NCBI RefSeq assembly: GCF_001922305.1
Contig: NZ_CP018839.1
Coordinates: forward strand, 2,480,001 to 2,544,000
Direction: 5' to 3'
DNA: 64,000 bases
Source of the DNA: Thauera chlorobenzoica
GTDB taxonomy: Bacteria > Pseudomonadota > Gammaproteobacteria > Burkholderiales > Rhodocyclaceae
The position numbers and the translations under genes were made by a program. Below, in pieces: positions 11,537 through 20,210 of the stretch. Every line of letters begins with the position of its first letter. Position 1 is the stretch's first letter. The notes beneath the pieces were generated by a model. The model was given only the letters and a program-made list of their open reading frames with translations, did not search any database and had not been told where the DNA came from.

Positions 11537-12024
11537 TTCGAGCGCAAACCCTGCCATCCATTCCAACCCAAACCTGCTACTGGCGTCTTGATCGAAATGC
11601 GCGGCAAACCTCGACCAGATCGAAGCGTTCAGGAGCGTGGCCGAAACCGTCGAAGTCTGATCGGTGCAGGATCCGGATCGGTTCCGGCCGATCCCGTGGT
11701 AGAAACATGAACGCCCCTGTCCGGGTTGCCGGCAGGGGCGTTCGTGTTTCTGGAAACGGCACCGGCTGCGGCACCAAGGGGGCGGGGATCGGGCCGGGTG
11801 TGCAGCGTGGCGCCGTGACCTGAATCACGATGTTCCCGATTAAGGCCGGCGTTGCGGTCCGCGCGCGGATAATATCCGGCCAGTGGTGATGTGCCGCGAG
11901 TCGCTGGATGCGGCGAGGCCGGCAGGGGCTGCGGCGTGGCGTGGCGGGGCGGAGCCGGGCGGGATTTGTCGGCCGGCTCGAATGCTGCGTATCTTCTGTC
12001 GGCATGTTCCTCCCTGGAAGCGAG
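11537..12024. other. Non-coding gap between fic and the GGDEF gene
   Basis: No convincing gene. A 67-codon frame with a GTG start at 11507 begins inside the box array and has no ribosome site or recognisable product. A hairpin, ACGCCCCTG (11711-11719) with CAGGGGCGT (11733-11741), loop of 13 nt, is followed by TCGTGTTTC and could act as a terminator for rightward transcription leaving the fic operator. The rest (11742-12024) is the leader of the diguanylate cyclase gene. Confidence 0.5.
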
Positions 12025-13788
12025 ATGAAATTTCTTTGGGTGCTTACTCTCCTGCTGCTGCTGGCGCTGACCGGCATGATCGTTCGCGCCGTGCGCAGCG
12101 AGCGCAGGCTGCGCGAGCAGAACCGGCGCCTCGAAGAGGTGATCTGGGGGACCAATGCCGGGACCTGGGAGTGGAACATCGAGACCGGGGAAACGGTATT
12201 CAACGCGCGCTGGGCGGAAATCCTCGGCTACACGCTCGACGAAATTTCGCCCAAGACCGCGGCCACGGTGCGTGCCCTTTCCCATCCGGACGACATGAAA
12301 CGGTTCGACCGGATGGTGCTGCACTGTTTCCGCCATGAAAGCGAGACCTACGAGTGCGAGCTCCGCTCCCGGCACAAGAACGGGCACTGGGTCTGGGTGC
12401 TCGACTGGGGCAGGGTGGTCGAATGGACCCCCGATGGGAGGGCGCGGCGGATGTCGGGAACGCGCCAGGACATCACCGTGCGCAAGGAAGCGGAGGCGCT
12501 GCTCGCCGGTGAACGGGAGCGGCTGCACACGATTTTCGAGTTGATGCCGATCGGCATCGTGCTGATCGACCGCGACGCGCGCGTGGTCGAGTGCAACTCG
12601 GCAGCGACAGGAATGCTCGGCGTCGCCCGCTCCCAGGCACTCGCCCGCTCGATTACCGGACAAGGCTGGAACGCATTCAGGCCGGACGGCGAGCCCATGG
12701 CGCCGCGCCACTACGTGGGCCTGCGTGCCCTCGCCGAACAGCGCCCGCTCCATCATCGCAGCATGGAAGTGCGCGGCCCGCGGGGCAGTCTCTGGTTGCG
12801 GGTCAGCGCCACGCCGCTCGATCATCCCCGCTATGGGGCAGTGATCACCCACACCGACGTGACCGCGCAGCGCGACGCCGATGCCCGCCTGCGGCTTGCC
12901 GCGAGCGTGCTCGGCCAGGCCAGCGAAGGCATCGTCGTCACCGGCGCGGACGGCCGGGTGGTCGAAGTCAATGATGCGTTCACCACCGTGACCGGCTTCT
13001 CGCGCGACGAGGTGCAAGGCAAGACCCTGGAGATCTTCGAATCCGAACTGCATCCACGGGAATACTTCGCCGGAATGCGACGGGCGATCCGTGCCCATGG
13101 ACATTGGCAGGGCGAGCTGTGGAGCCGGCGCAAAGACGGCGAGGAGTATGCAGTGATGCTCAATGTCAGTGCGGTGCGCGGCTTGCGCGGGCGGACGCAG
13201 AACTACGTGGCGCTGCTGAGCGACATCACGCCGTTGAAGAACCAGCAAAAACAGCTCGAACACATTGCCTATCACGATGCGCTGACCAATCTGCCCAACC
13301 GGGCGCTGTTTACCGATCGGCTGCAGCAGGCGCTTGCACAGTGCGGTCGCCGGGGGCGGCAACTGGCGGTCGCGTATATCGATCTGGACGGGTTCAAGGC
13401 GGTCAATGACACCCACGGCCACAACGCCGGGGACCAGCTTCTGGTGATGATTGCGCGCAGGATGAGGAAGGTGCTGCGCGAAGGCGATACCCTGGCCCGG
13501 CTCGGGGGAGACGAGTTCGCCGCGCTGCTCGTCGATCTGGAGTCCGCCGCCGACTGCGAGCCGGTGTTCGAGCGCCTGCTCCGGGCCGCCGCCGAACCGG
13601 TTGCGGTCGGCGACCTCGGTCTGAGCGTTTCGGCGAGTATCGGCGTCGCCCTTTTCCCGGGGCAGAACGCGGAGCCCGGCTTCGATGCAGGGCAGCTCAT
13701 GCACCGAGCGGATCTGGCCATGTACCTGGCGAAGCGGACGGGCAAGAACGCGTATCGCTTCTTCGATGCGCAGGCAGGCTGTAGCTGA
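12025..13788 (+). CDS. PAS-PAS-PAS-GGDEF diguanylate cyclase
   Basis: A 587-residue signalling protein. One N-terminal membrane segment (residues 3-22, FLWVLTLLLLLALTGMIV) is followed by three PAS domains. The first is at about 37-160 with a PAC-like HWVWVLDWGRVVEW tail, the second at about 165-285, and the third at about 295-410 with VEVNDAFTTVTGFSRDEV. A GGDEF domain ends the chain. The active-site motif GGDEF is intact at 494-498, and an RxxD inhibitory (I-site) motif, REGD at 485-488, lies five residues upstream, so cyclic-di-GMP synthesis with product inhibition is expected. There is no EAL domain. ATG at 12025 places the helix at the N terminus; ATG at 12004 is an alternative. Sensory ligand unknown. 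Confidence 0.9.
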   Translation: MKFLWVLTLLLLLALTGMIVRAVRSERRLREQNRRLEEVIWGTNAGTWEWNIETGETVFNARWAEILGYTLDEISPKTAATVRALSHPDDMKRFDRMVLHCFRHESETYECELRSRHKNGHWVWVLDWGRVVEWTPDGRARRMSGTRQDITVRKEAEALLAGERERLHTIFELMPIGIVLIDRDARVVECNSAATGMLGVARSQALARSITGQGWNAFRPDGEPMAPRHYVGLRALAEQRPLHHRSMEVRGPRGSLWLRVSATPLDHPRYGAVITHTDVTAQRDADARLRLAASVLGQASEGIVVTGADGRVVEVNDAFTTVTGFSRDEVQGKTLEIFESELHPREYFAGMRRAIRAHGHWQGELWSRRKDGEEYAVMLNVSAVRGLRGRTQNYVALLSDITPLKNQQKQLEHIAYHDALTNLPNRALFTDRLQQALAQCGRRGRQLAVAYIDLDGFKAVNDTHGHNAGDQLLVMIARRMRKVLREGDTLARLGGDEFAALLVDLESAADCEPVFERLLRAAAEPVAVGDLGLSVSASIGVALFPGQNAEPGFDAGQLMHRADLAMYLAKRTGKNAYRFFDAQAGCS

Positions 13789-14047
13789 GGCGGCGCGGCG
13801 CCTTGCGCCCACCGTTCCGCTGACCTTCCCGATCCCCATGCATCCGTGATTGCGAGGCGGCGGCGTTTCCTTCCGGGGAAAAGTCTGCAGCGGCCTTGCC
13901 TGGCTGCGCCTTCCTTCGCGTGCTACTGTTCAAAAGCAAAGCTTTAAAACAAGAGCTTGGGGGTGCGGGATGGGAGCCATGTACCGCGATCGGTTCGGTA
14001 AGCGGGAGTGCGATGGCCTGTTCGCGGCCCCCTCGCCGGAAACGGCG

Positions 14048-14805
14048 ATGAACCGCCGTGCGAGTGCGGGGCAGGCGCGGGACGACGGGCGGCGGACCTG
14101 CGCCGGCTGGCCCGCACTCGCCGCCTGGCTCGCGGGGGGCTGTTACTGTCCGCTACGGCTGCCGCTGATATCTACGCCTTCACCGATGAAAAAGGAGTGA
14201 TGCATGTCAGCAATGTCCCGCAGGACCGGCGCTACCGCCTGATCCTGCGGGTACCCGAAGCCGCCGCCGAGCGGCGCGCCGGACGCCACGCGCGCGCGCC
14301 GGTCCGGCGCTTTCAGCAGCAGGTGGCGCAGGCTGGGCAGGCGCACCGGGTGGCGCCGGCGCTGATCCACGCCGTGATCAGCACCGAGTCAGGCTACGAT
14401 CCGCGGGCCCGTTCGCACAAGGGGGCGATGGGCCTGATGCAGCTGATGCCGGAGACCGCACGCCGTTACTGCGTCGATGATCCGTATGATCCGGCGCAGA
14501 ACATCCGCGGCGGCGTCGCCTACCTGGGGGACCTGATGCGCAAGTTCAACCACGATCCGACCCTCGCGCTGGCTGCATACAATGCCGGCGAGGCAGCGGT
14601 CGAGCGCCACGGCAACCGCATTCCACCCTATGCCGAAACACGCCGCTACGTGCCGCGTGTGCTCGATCTATACGCGCGCTATCGGCGCGAGCTGCCGCCA
14701 TCGCCGGAGAACGGCGCGGCAGCGGAGGATGCGCCGGGAGCGGACCCCTGTGTGCGGCTGGTGGACGGTCGCCGAGCGGCGGGTAGCGAGGGGGCGCTGA
14801 ATTGA
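14048..14805 (+). CDS. Secreted lytic transglycosylase (SLT), N-terminal frameshift suspected
   Basis: The intact part encodes an SLT/goose-lysozyme-like domain that cleaves peptidoglycan glycan strands. TESGYDPRARSHKGAMGLMQ holds the catalytic Glu (codon 14386-14388), with ALAAYNAGEAAVERHGNRIP as the second family block. It begins with a DUF4124-like segment (DIYAFTDEKGVMHVSNVP). In the domain's own frame the only start is GTG 14008, and the N terminus is not signal-like. In the neighbouring frame, ATG 14048 gives MNRRASAGQARDDGRR then WPALAAWLAGG. One extra G in the G6 run at 14134-14139 would join this to LLLSATAAADIYAF, a textbook signal peptide. The gene overlaps the next one by four bases. 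Confidence 0.75.
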
Positions 14806-15491
14806 GCAATCCTGGCGATATCGGTGACCCGATCCGGGTTTTCATCTTCGATGACCACAAGATCATCCTGTGGGGGCTGGAGCACCTGATCGAAAGCGCC
14901 GCCCCGCTGATGCACTGGGTCGGCTCGGCGGATAAGCGCGACGAGATCGTCGGCCGCGTGCTGGCGACTTCGCCGGACGTGGTCGTGCTCGACGTGGACG
15001 TGGGTGAGGCCGATGGCACCGAAGTCGTGCGCCACCTGGTGCGCGAAAGCGGCGCGCGGGTGCTGATCCTGACCGGCAGGCAGGACCCCGACCTGTACCA
15101 GCGCGCGATGATGTGCGGGGCGAGCGGGGTGGTGCAGACCCAGGAAAGCCCCGATACCTTGCTGCGCGCGATCGAGCGGGTGGCGGTGGGCGAAGTCTGG
15201 CTCAACCGGGCGGTGATCGGGCGGGTCATCGAGGCGCTCGCCGGCGGTCGCCGTCCGCAGGACGACGAAGCCTTGAAAATCGCCAGCCTGACCGATCGCG
15301 AACGCAAGATCATCGCGGTCGCGATCGAGAACAAGGGCGCGCGCAACAAGGTCATCGCCGACCAACTCCACATCAGCGAGCACACCTTGCGCAACCACCT
15401 GGCGGCGATCTATCGCAAGCTGGGCGTCAACGGCCGCATCGAGCTGTACCTCTACGCCGTCAGTCACGGCCTCAATACCCACCTTTGCTGA
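14802..15491 (+). CDS. NarL/LuxR-type response regulator with atypical receiver
   Basis: A 229-residue two-domain regulator starting at TTG 14802, whose TTGA overlaps the stop of the transglycosylase gene. The receiver domain has the acidic pair D17-D18, the phospho-acceptor D64 in VVVLDVDVG and T91 in ILTGR. The conserved Lys after beta-5 is replaced: the region reads GASGVVQTQESP, with Thr113 where NarL-type proteins have Lys. The C-terminal LuxR helix-turn-helix is complete (LTDRERKII, NKVIADQLHISEHTLRNHL, YRKLGV). No histidine kinase is adjacent. Translational coupling to a cell-wall lytic enzyme suggests a shared function in envelope remodelling; the target promoter could be that of the secreted protein downstream. 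Confidence 0.85.
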   Translation: MSNPGDIGDPIRVFIFDDHKIILWGLEHLIESAAPLMHWVGSADKRDEIVGRVLATSPDVVVLDVDVGEADGTEVVRHLVRESGARVLILTGRQDPDLYQRAMMCGASGVVQTQESPDTLLRAIERVAVGEVWLNRAVIGRVIEALAGGRRPQDDEALKIASLTDRERKIIAVAIENKGARNKVIADQLHISEHTLRNHLAAIYRKLGVNGRIELYLYAVSHGLNTHLC

Positions 15492-16103
15492 ACTCCGGCA
15501 CCAGGGGTGCAGCGGCCGCGGTGCGCCGCGCGCCCTTGCTGCGCTTGTAGGCCGCGCCCTGTCCCGGGAGCGTCTTGGGCGTTTTGTCCTGGACGGGCAT
15601 GACGTTTGTCCGGCAGCTGTCCGCGCTCGCCCTGTCATCCGCTGTACTCCCCGTGTTTCCTTGCTTGTAGCTGGTTGCGCGTGCTTACCGGGACGCCCGC
15701 TGCGGGCTTCGGTTGCTTGCCGCCGGCATCGGAATGCGGCCGCTTGCGGGCTGTGACGGGCAGTCCGTTGACGGGATGCCCCGGCTGCGGATGGCGGCGA
15801 CGGACCAGAAAAAAAGGCTCGATTGGATCAGATTGAAAACGGATCGAGTCGCCTAGGCTGAGCGGTACACGGCACCTATGACGGAAGAGAAAGGAGGTGG
15901 GATATTGCGGAAAACCGAGCAGACAGCGTGTTTTGCAACCTGTGTACACGGCCGTTTCATTTCAATGAACCAACGAAACAACAACGGCAGGTAGCGATGG
16001 GCGGCGGGCTTGGTGGATGACCCCGTTTCCCTTCTTCGAACCCTGTCCAGTCTGGTTCTGCGACATGACGCGCGGTAACAAAAACAAGGTGTGGAGAATC
16101 ATC
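15492..16103. other. Long leader region before the secreted repeat protein
   Basis: No recognisable gene in 612 bp. The first 300 bp are GC-rich and featureless. From about 15808 the sequence turns AT-richer (run of A at 15809-15815) with an imperfect inverted repeat GGCTCGAT (15816-15823) and ATCGAGTC (15843-15850). A strong AGGAGGT lies at 15892-15898, six bases before a TTG that opens a 29-codon frame (15905-15994). Promoter and regulator sites for the gene at 16104 are likely here. Confidence 0.45.
15905..15994 (+). CDS. Possible 29-residue leader peptide
   Basis: A short frame starting at TTG 15905, six bases after a near-perfect AGGAGGT ribosome site, the best Shine-Dalgarno in this region. 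The frame also extends up to an ATG at 15878. The peptide is basic and contains two Cys (TACFATCVHGRF) and a polar NQRNNN end. There is no family match that I recognise. It may be a leader whose translation affects the secreted-protein gene 110 bp downstream, or chance. Confidence 0.25.
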   Translation: MRKTEQTACFATCVHGRFISMNQRNNNGR

Positions 16104-17453
16104 ATGTGTTCATACGAGAGGATTCGTGGCATCGCCCTTGGCCTCGCGGTATTCGGTATCGCGGGCATCGGGCTGCAGCCAGGCGCCGCTTCGGCGGCAG
16201 CGGGCGACGTGGGGCCGGACGTGCCGGCCGTGCTGATACCGGGCAATCCGACCTGCTCGCAACTGATCAGTGGCGTTGACGGGCTGGTCGAATTCAAGAT
16301 CGACAGCCCGGCCGATGGCAACTTCCTGCATGGAACGGCGTCCTTTGCCATCGACGTGCGCAGCACGGCGCTCGGCCCGGTCTTCGACTGGGTGATCACG
16401 GGAGGCCAAGTGTACGGGATCGTCGCCAAGGGTGGGCCGAACGCCAACCTTTACGATTACGCGGGCAACGGCGTCCTGGTCTTCCACGACGACGGCCTGC
16501 ATTCACCGACCAACCCGAGCAATGGCAAGTACTACGGCTTGAGCCACGTCTCGTTCTGCTACGTTCCTGGAGCGCCCGAGGTCGAGGTCGGCAAGGTGTG
16601 CGTGCCGAGCGCGAGCAACCCGAGCTTCGACGCCGACACCAACATGGTGCATACCGTGTTCGACGTGACGATCGAGAACACCGGAGTCGGCACCGTCTAC
16701 GACGTGACCATCGAAGAAGCGGCTTCCGTGTTCAGTGACGCAGTGCTCGACAAGGCCGGCAGCCAGTGCTCGCTGACTGCGATCGGTGGCGTCCCGGTCG
16801 GGCCGACGACGCTGTTGAGCTGGGATGGGAGCACGGCGACGACGACGGCGGTGAAGGTGGCCGACAGTCTGGCCGAAGGTGCGACGCTCGGCGTGACCGT
16901 CGAATGCGATTCGAGCCGCAGCCAGTTGTCCAACACCATCAGCGTGAAGGCCAAGGCATCGGCGGCGAGCCCGACTTTCGATGTTCCGCTGGCAACGCAT
17001 ACGACGACCAGCGCCGAGCAATGCGGGCTGAGCCTGCAAAGCGGCCTGACCGTGGCCAAGGCCTGCACCAGCGTGTCGATGGTCGGTGGCGTGGTGCCGC
17101 AGGTGTGCGTCGATATCACCGTGACCAACACCTCGCAGCAGGACGTGACCGTGACCAGCCTGGTCGATGTCGAATCGAACGGGCAGGTGGTGGATGTGCT
17201 CGGTGAGTTCGAGGCCGCCAACGGCAATTCCGGCCTCCTCCAGCAGGCAGGGGCGGTAGGCGACAGCGTGACCTTCAATCGCTGCTACACGCCGACTGCG
17301 ACCGGCTCCGATCCGCTGGATCCGGCACTGGTCAGCTACCCCGACCAGGTGACGGTGACCGGCGTCGGTGTGTTCGACCAAGCACCGATCCCGCCTGTGG
17401 GTGACCCCGCGATCAGCGCTACCGCGAGCTGCCCGCTGTGCCCGCAACCGTAA
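16104..17453 (+). CDS. Secreted protein with DUF11-like repeats, function unknown
   Basis: A 449-residue exported protein. A signal peptide is clear: basic start MCSYERIRG, hydrophobic IALGLAVFGIAGIGL, and an AASA-type cleavage site near residue 32. The mature part has a Cys-containing N-terminal domain (NPTCSQLISGVDGLVEFKID) and two beta-sandwich stretches resembling DUF11/conserved-repeat domains, marked by VEVGKVCVPS with FDVTIENTGVGTVYDVTI, and LTVAKACTSVSM with VCVDITVTNTSQQDVTV. Paired Cys suggest disulfides. No sortase, PEP-CTERM or membrane anchor is seen at the C terminus (SCPLCPQP). ATG at 16104 follows GTGGAGAATCATC. It sits downstream of the response regulator and convergent with a metalloprotease. 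A surface or extracellular role is inferred. Confidence 0.7.
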   Translation: MCSYERIRGIALGLAVFGIAGIGLQPGAASAAAGDVGPDVPAVLIPGNPTCSQLISGVDGLVEFKIDSPADGNFLHGTASFAIDVRSTALGPVFDWVITGGQVYGIVAKGGPNANLYDYAGNGVLVFHDDGLHSPTNPSNGKYYGLSHVSFCYVPGAPEVEVGKVCVPSASNPSFDADTNMVHTVFDVTIENTGVGTVYDVTIEEAASVFSDAVLDKAGSQCSLTAIGGVPVGPTTLLSWDGSTATTTAVKVADSLAEGATLGVTVECDSSRSQLSNTISVKAKASAASPTFDVPLATHTTTSAEQCGLSLQSGLTVAKACTSVSMVGGVVPQVCVDITVTNTSQQDVTVTSLVDVESNGQVVDVLGEFEAANGNSGLLQQAGAVGDSVTFNRCYTPTATGSDPLDPALVSYPDQVTVTGVGVFDQAPIPPVGDPAISATASCPLCPQP

Positions 17454-17515
17454 TGACAAACGGAGTGCGTGAAGCAATGTAGCAAACGGATGAGCAGGTT
17501 TCTGCACAGGAAGCT

Positions 17516-17547
17516 GGCCCGGGCGAGGGGGGACTCTCGCCCGGGCC
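17516..17547. terminator. Bidirectional hairpin between convergent genes
   Basis: GGCCCGGGCGAG (17516-17527) and CTCGCCCGGGCC (17536-17547) form a perfect 12-bp stem with an 8-nt loop. It lies between the stop of the secreted repeat protein (17453) and the stop of the metalloprotease (17571). There is no U-run, so termination may be weak or the hairpin may protect mRNA ends. Confidence 0.6.
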
Positions 17548-17570
17548 GGCGCATGATTGCCAGGCCGTTG

Positions 17571-19595
17571 CTAGCGGCTTGCGGTGAAGCTGGCCGAATT
17601 GCTCAGCGACTTGCCGCTGCTGGTGGCGACGCTTGCCATCTGATAGCTGCCGGCGGGGTCGTTACGCTTGAGCTTGTACTTGTGGATGGCGCGGCCGTCG
17701 CTGCCGGTGGTGACGCTTTGCGTCATCGTCTTGCCGTCGGCCTTGGTCAGCGTGAAGCTGACACTAGCCCCCGCGACCGGGCTGCCGCCGGCGCTGACGG
17801 CAGCGGTCGATACCACCGTGTCGCCCAGCGTATAGCTGCTCTTGTCGGTGGTGAGCGTGGCGCTCAGTTCGGTACTGCTGCTGCCGGCCTCGACCGTGTA
17901 GGTCGAGCTGGCGCTGCCGCTCAGGCTGGTGCTGGCGCCGTGGGTCGCGGTCGCGCTCACGTTGTAGGTGCCGGCACTGGCGCTGGTCGGTGAAGCGACC
18001 GTCAGCGTGGTCGAGGCCGCGCTGCCGGGAGCGAGGACGAGGGAGTTCGCCGCCAGCGTGCCGCTCCAGCCCGTGGGCACGGCGCGTGCGAGACTGAAGC
18101 TGGTGCTGGTGCACGCCGCGCTGTCGTTGTTGCTTACCGCCACGGTGTAGCTGAGCGCGGTGCCGGCGGCCACGGCCTGGGTCGGTCCGGAGAGCAGCAC
18201 GGCGGGAGCGGCGCGCTTGCACGTGCTGTCCTTGCCGAAGGTCACATCGACACCGGCGCCGCTGGCATCGGCCCAGGTCACGGCGATGGTCACCCCGGCG
18301 TCGCTGTCGGTGAAGCGGCTGCCGACGGCGAGCGCGCCGTCCATCAGGTCGTAGGCGGCGGCGGTGGTGTTGCTGCGGGGGGTCATGTCGAGCTGGAAGG
18401 CGCCGCGCGAGAGGCTGGCGCTACGCAGGGTCACGCCCGTGGTCAGGTTGCCGACGCCGGCAAGGAAGCTGTCGAAGCCCTGCGGCTGGCGGTATTCGAG
18501 GTAGTAGTAGGTGGGGTCGCCGGTTGCCGGGTCGATGCCGCGTAAAACCTTGAGCGCCTTCGCCCCACCCGCGCCGGTGGTGGAGAAGGGTTCGAGCACG
18601 TAGCTGCCGCTGGCCTCGACGGTGGTGATCGGCGGTACGTCGGTGCCATTGAGCCAGCCCAGGCGTTCCTTGCCGAAGGCGCTGAAGTGGCCGCGGCTAT
18701 TGCCCATGGTGTCTTCGATGTCGCCGTATTCATAGCCGCTGCAGGTGGTGCCGATCGGCGACTGGTCGCAGTGCAGGCTGTGGGCATGGCCGAGGCCGAG
18801 GTTGTGGCCGAGCTCATGGGCGACGGTCTTCTGGTCGAAGGCGCCGTTGATCCAGGTGTCGGTCGGGCTGCCGCCGACGATCGCCAGCCCGGCCCAGGTG
18901 CACGCCGAAATGCGCGGGAAGACATAGACGAAGCGGGTGTAGGCCGACAGATCGACGCCGGCGGCGGTGGCGGCGGTGCGGGCGTGGGTCTTGATGTTCG
19001 GGATATCGCAGGTGGCGCTCGACAGGGGCAGGGTGTACCAGCCACGGACGGCGCTGCTGACCGTCGCTCGTTCCGATGAGTTCTCGCGCATGAAGGCGTC
19101 GATCGTGCTCATCAGGGTCTGCGCGCCGCTGACGGTGTAGGGCTGGCTGGTGTTGTCGCTGAAGTTCACCAGCAGCACCAAGGTGTTCTGCACCCCTACC
19201 GAGTAGCTCGGTGCGGCGCTCACCTGGGTGAGGCTGTTGTCGTCGTCGAGGGCGAGCAGGTTGTCTGCGAGCCGGCCGCGGGCGCGCACCTTGGCGCCGG
19301 AAACCAGATGTCCGGGCGGCTCACCGCGGTAGCGGAGCTCGCGGCGTTCGCCGGCGGGGGTGAGCAGGTAATGGCGGGTCTTGTGGGTGAGATCGGGGTA
19401 GTCCTCGATCCGCACTTCGAGGGTGCCTTCGAGCGTGGCCGATGCGCCGGCTGCGCTGGGGAGTGCGGGCGCGGGCTCGGGGGCGGCATGGGCCGCGGGC
19501 GAGGGTGAGAGCAGGCCGATCGACAGGGCGAAGGCGGCGAGCAGTGACAGGAGGCGTGACGGGTGGAGGCGAAGGAGGGATGGTGTGCAGGGCAT
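17571..19595 (-). CDS. Secreted zinc metalloprotease (gametolysin/M11-like)
   Basis: A 674-residue exported protease. A signal peptide covers about 1-38 (LLSLLAAFALSIGLLSP, then AAHA). After a propeptide-like stretch, the catalytic domain has the metzincin zinc motif HELGHNLGLGH at residues 260-270 with the catalytic E261. A downstream DTMGNSRGHFSAFGKERLGW segment includes the Met-turn region typical of the gametolysin (M11) family. Residues from about 450 on are Ser/Thr/Ala-rich beta-sandwich modules (NEW3/CARDB-like, then an Ig-like SYTLGDTVVSTAAVSAGGSP block), probably for substrate or surface binding. It lies on the same strand downstream of the secretion operon and dsbC, and has its own 615-bp upstream region. 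Candidate substrate of that secretion machine. Confidence 0.85.
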   Translation of the reverse strand: MPCTPSLLRLHPSRLLSLLAAFALSIGLLSPSPAAHAAPEPAPALPSAAGASATLEGTLEVRIEDYPDLTHKTRHYLLTPAGERRELRYRGEPPGHLVSGAKVRARGRLADNLLALDDDNSLTQVSAAPSYSVGVQNTLVLLVNFSDNTSQPYTVSGAQTLMSTIDAFMRENSSERATVSSAVRGWYTLPLSSATCDIPNIKTHARTAATAAGVDLSAYTRFVYVFPRISACTWAGLAIVGGSPTDTWINGAFDQKTVAHELGHNLGLGHAHSLHCDQSPIGTTCSGYEYGDIEDTMGNSRGHFSAFGKERLGWLNGTDVPPITTVEASGSYVLEPFSTTGAGGAKALKVLRGIDPATGDPTYYYLEYRQPQGFDSFLAGVGNLTTGVTLRSASLSRGAFQLDMTPRSNTTAAAYDLMDGALAVGSRFTDSDAGVTIAVTWADASGAGVDVTFGKDSTCKRAAPAVLLSGPTQAVAAGTALSYTVAVSNNDSAACTSTSFSLARAVPTGWSGTLAANSLVLAPGSAASTTLTVASPTSASAGTYNVSATATHGASTSLSGSASSTYTVEAGSSSTELSATLTTDKSSYTLGDTVVSTAAVSAGGSPVAGASVSFTLTKADGKTMTQSVTTGSDGRAIHKYKLKRNDPAGSYQMASVATSSGKSLSNSASFTASR

Positions 19596-20210
19596 CGAAC
19601 TCGCTCGGAAAGGATGGGTGAAGAAGCGCGGGGCCGGCCGGGGCTGCGCCGGTGCCGGAAAGCTGCGGCTTGGGGCAGGGTGCGTGGGCGGGGGCGAACC
19701 ACCTCGGCGGCATGGGCGCGGGGCCGTGCGGGGATCGCCCAGAGGGGCTTTTGTACTGTCCGATAAAGACTAGACAGGCAGTACAAAAGTACTAACGGCG
19801 CGCAGTATTCTTGCCCTGGCTGGTGCTGTCAAGATCAAGCCCGGGCATCTTCCCCATGAATTATGTATCTGAATAATTAGGGAAATTATGACGATGCGGA
19901 CGTCCTGAGCTGGAAATGACAGCTCGGCTCCACATGCCCCACAGGATGGGCACCGGGTGTTCCGTCCGGACCGTCAGGGAGCGGAATCGCGACTTGCGGC
20001 CATTCCATCCGGCATGTGCGGCAAAACGACAGGAAGTGCGACGGGCGTGCGGCGGACGAGCACGCCGCGGAGCGCGCGGGTGGGGAGGGAAAAGGAAGGA
20101 GACGCGCAGCAGGGGGACGCTGCGCGCGTTGCCCATGACACGAAGAATCGGCCAGGTGATGCTCCGGCCGATTCGTTGCGCGTGCCTGCGATGCGCTCCG
20201 TGAGAAAGGT
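19596..20210. other. Upstream region of the metalloprotease gene
   Basis: No gene supported in 615 bp. It contains the 42-bp inverted repeat at 19748-19789 and an AT-rich patch at about 19855-19895 (TTATGTATCTGAATAATTAGG), a plausible promoter zone. The part next to dsbC (19900-20210) is GC-rich and shows only short frames without ribosome sites. Confidence 0.45.
19748..19789. promoter_or_regulatory. Inverted repeat upstream of the metalloprotease gene
   Basis: CTTTTGTACTG (19748-19758) and CAGTACAAAAG (19779-19789) are a perfect 11-bp inverted repeat, with 20 bp between the arms and arm centres 31 bp apart, three helical turns. A further GTACT at 19789-19793 makes AGTACAAAAGTACT an additional imperfect palindrome. 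The spacing fits a dimeric regulator binding one DNA face. It lies 153-194 bp upstream of the protease start on the minus strand. Confidence 0.6.

Noticed and set aside
11507..11710. A 67-codon plus-strand frame (GTG start) after the fic operator
   Set aside because: It starts within the box array, has no ribosome site and no recognisable product.
15606..15836. A 76-codon Cys/Pro/Arg-rich frame upstream of the secreted protein
   Set aside because: No ribosome site, no family, and composition of non-coding GC-rich DNA.
19861..20136. A 91-codon minus-strand frame between dsbC and the protease gene
   Set aside because: Arg/Pro/His-rich translation without motifs or ribosome site.
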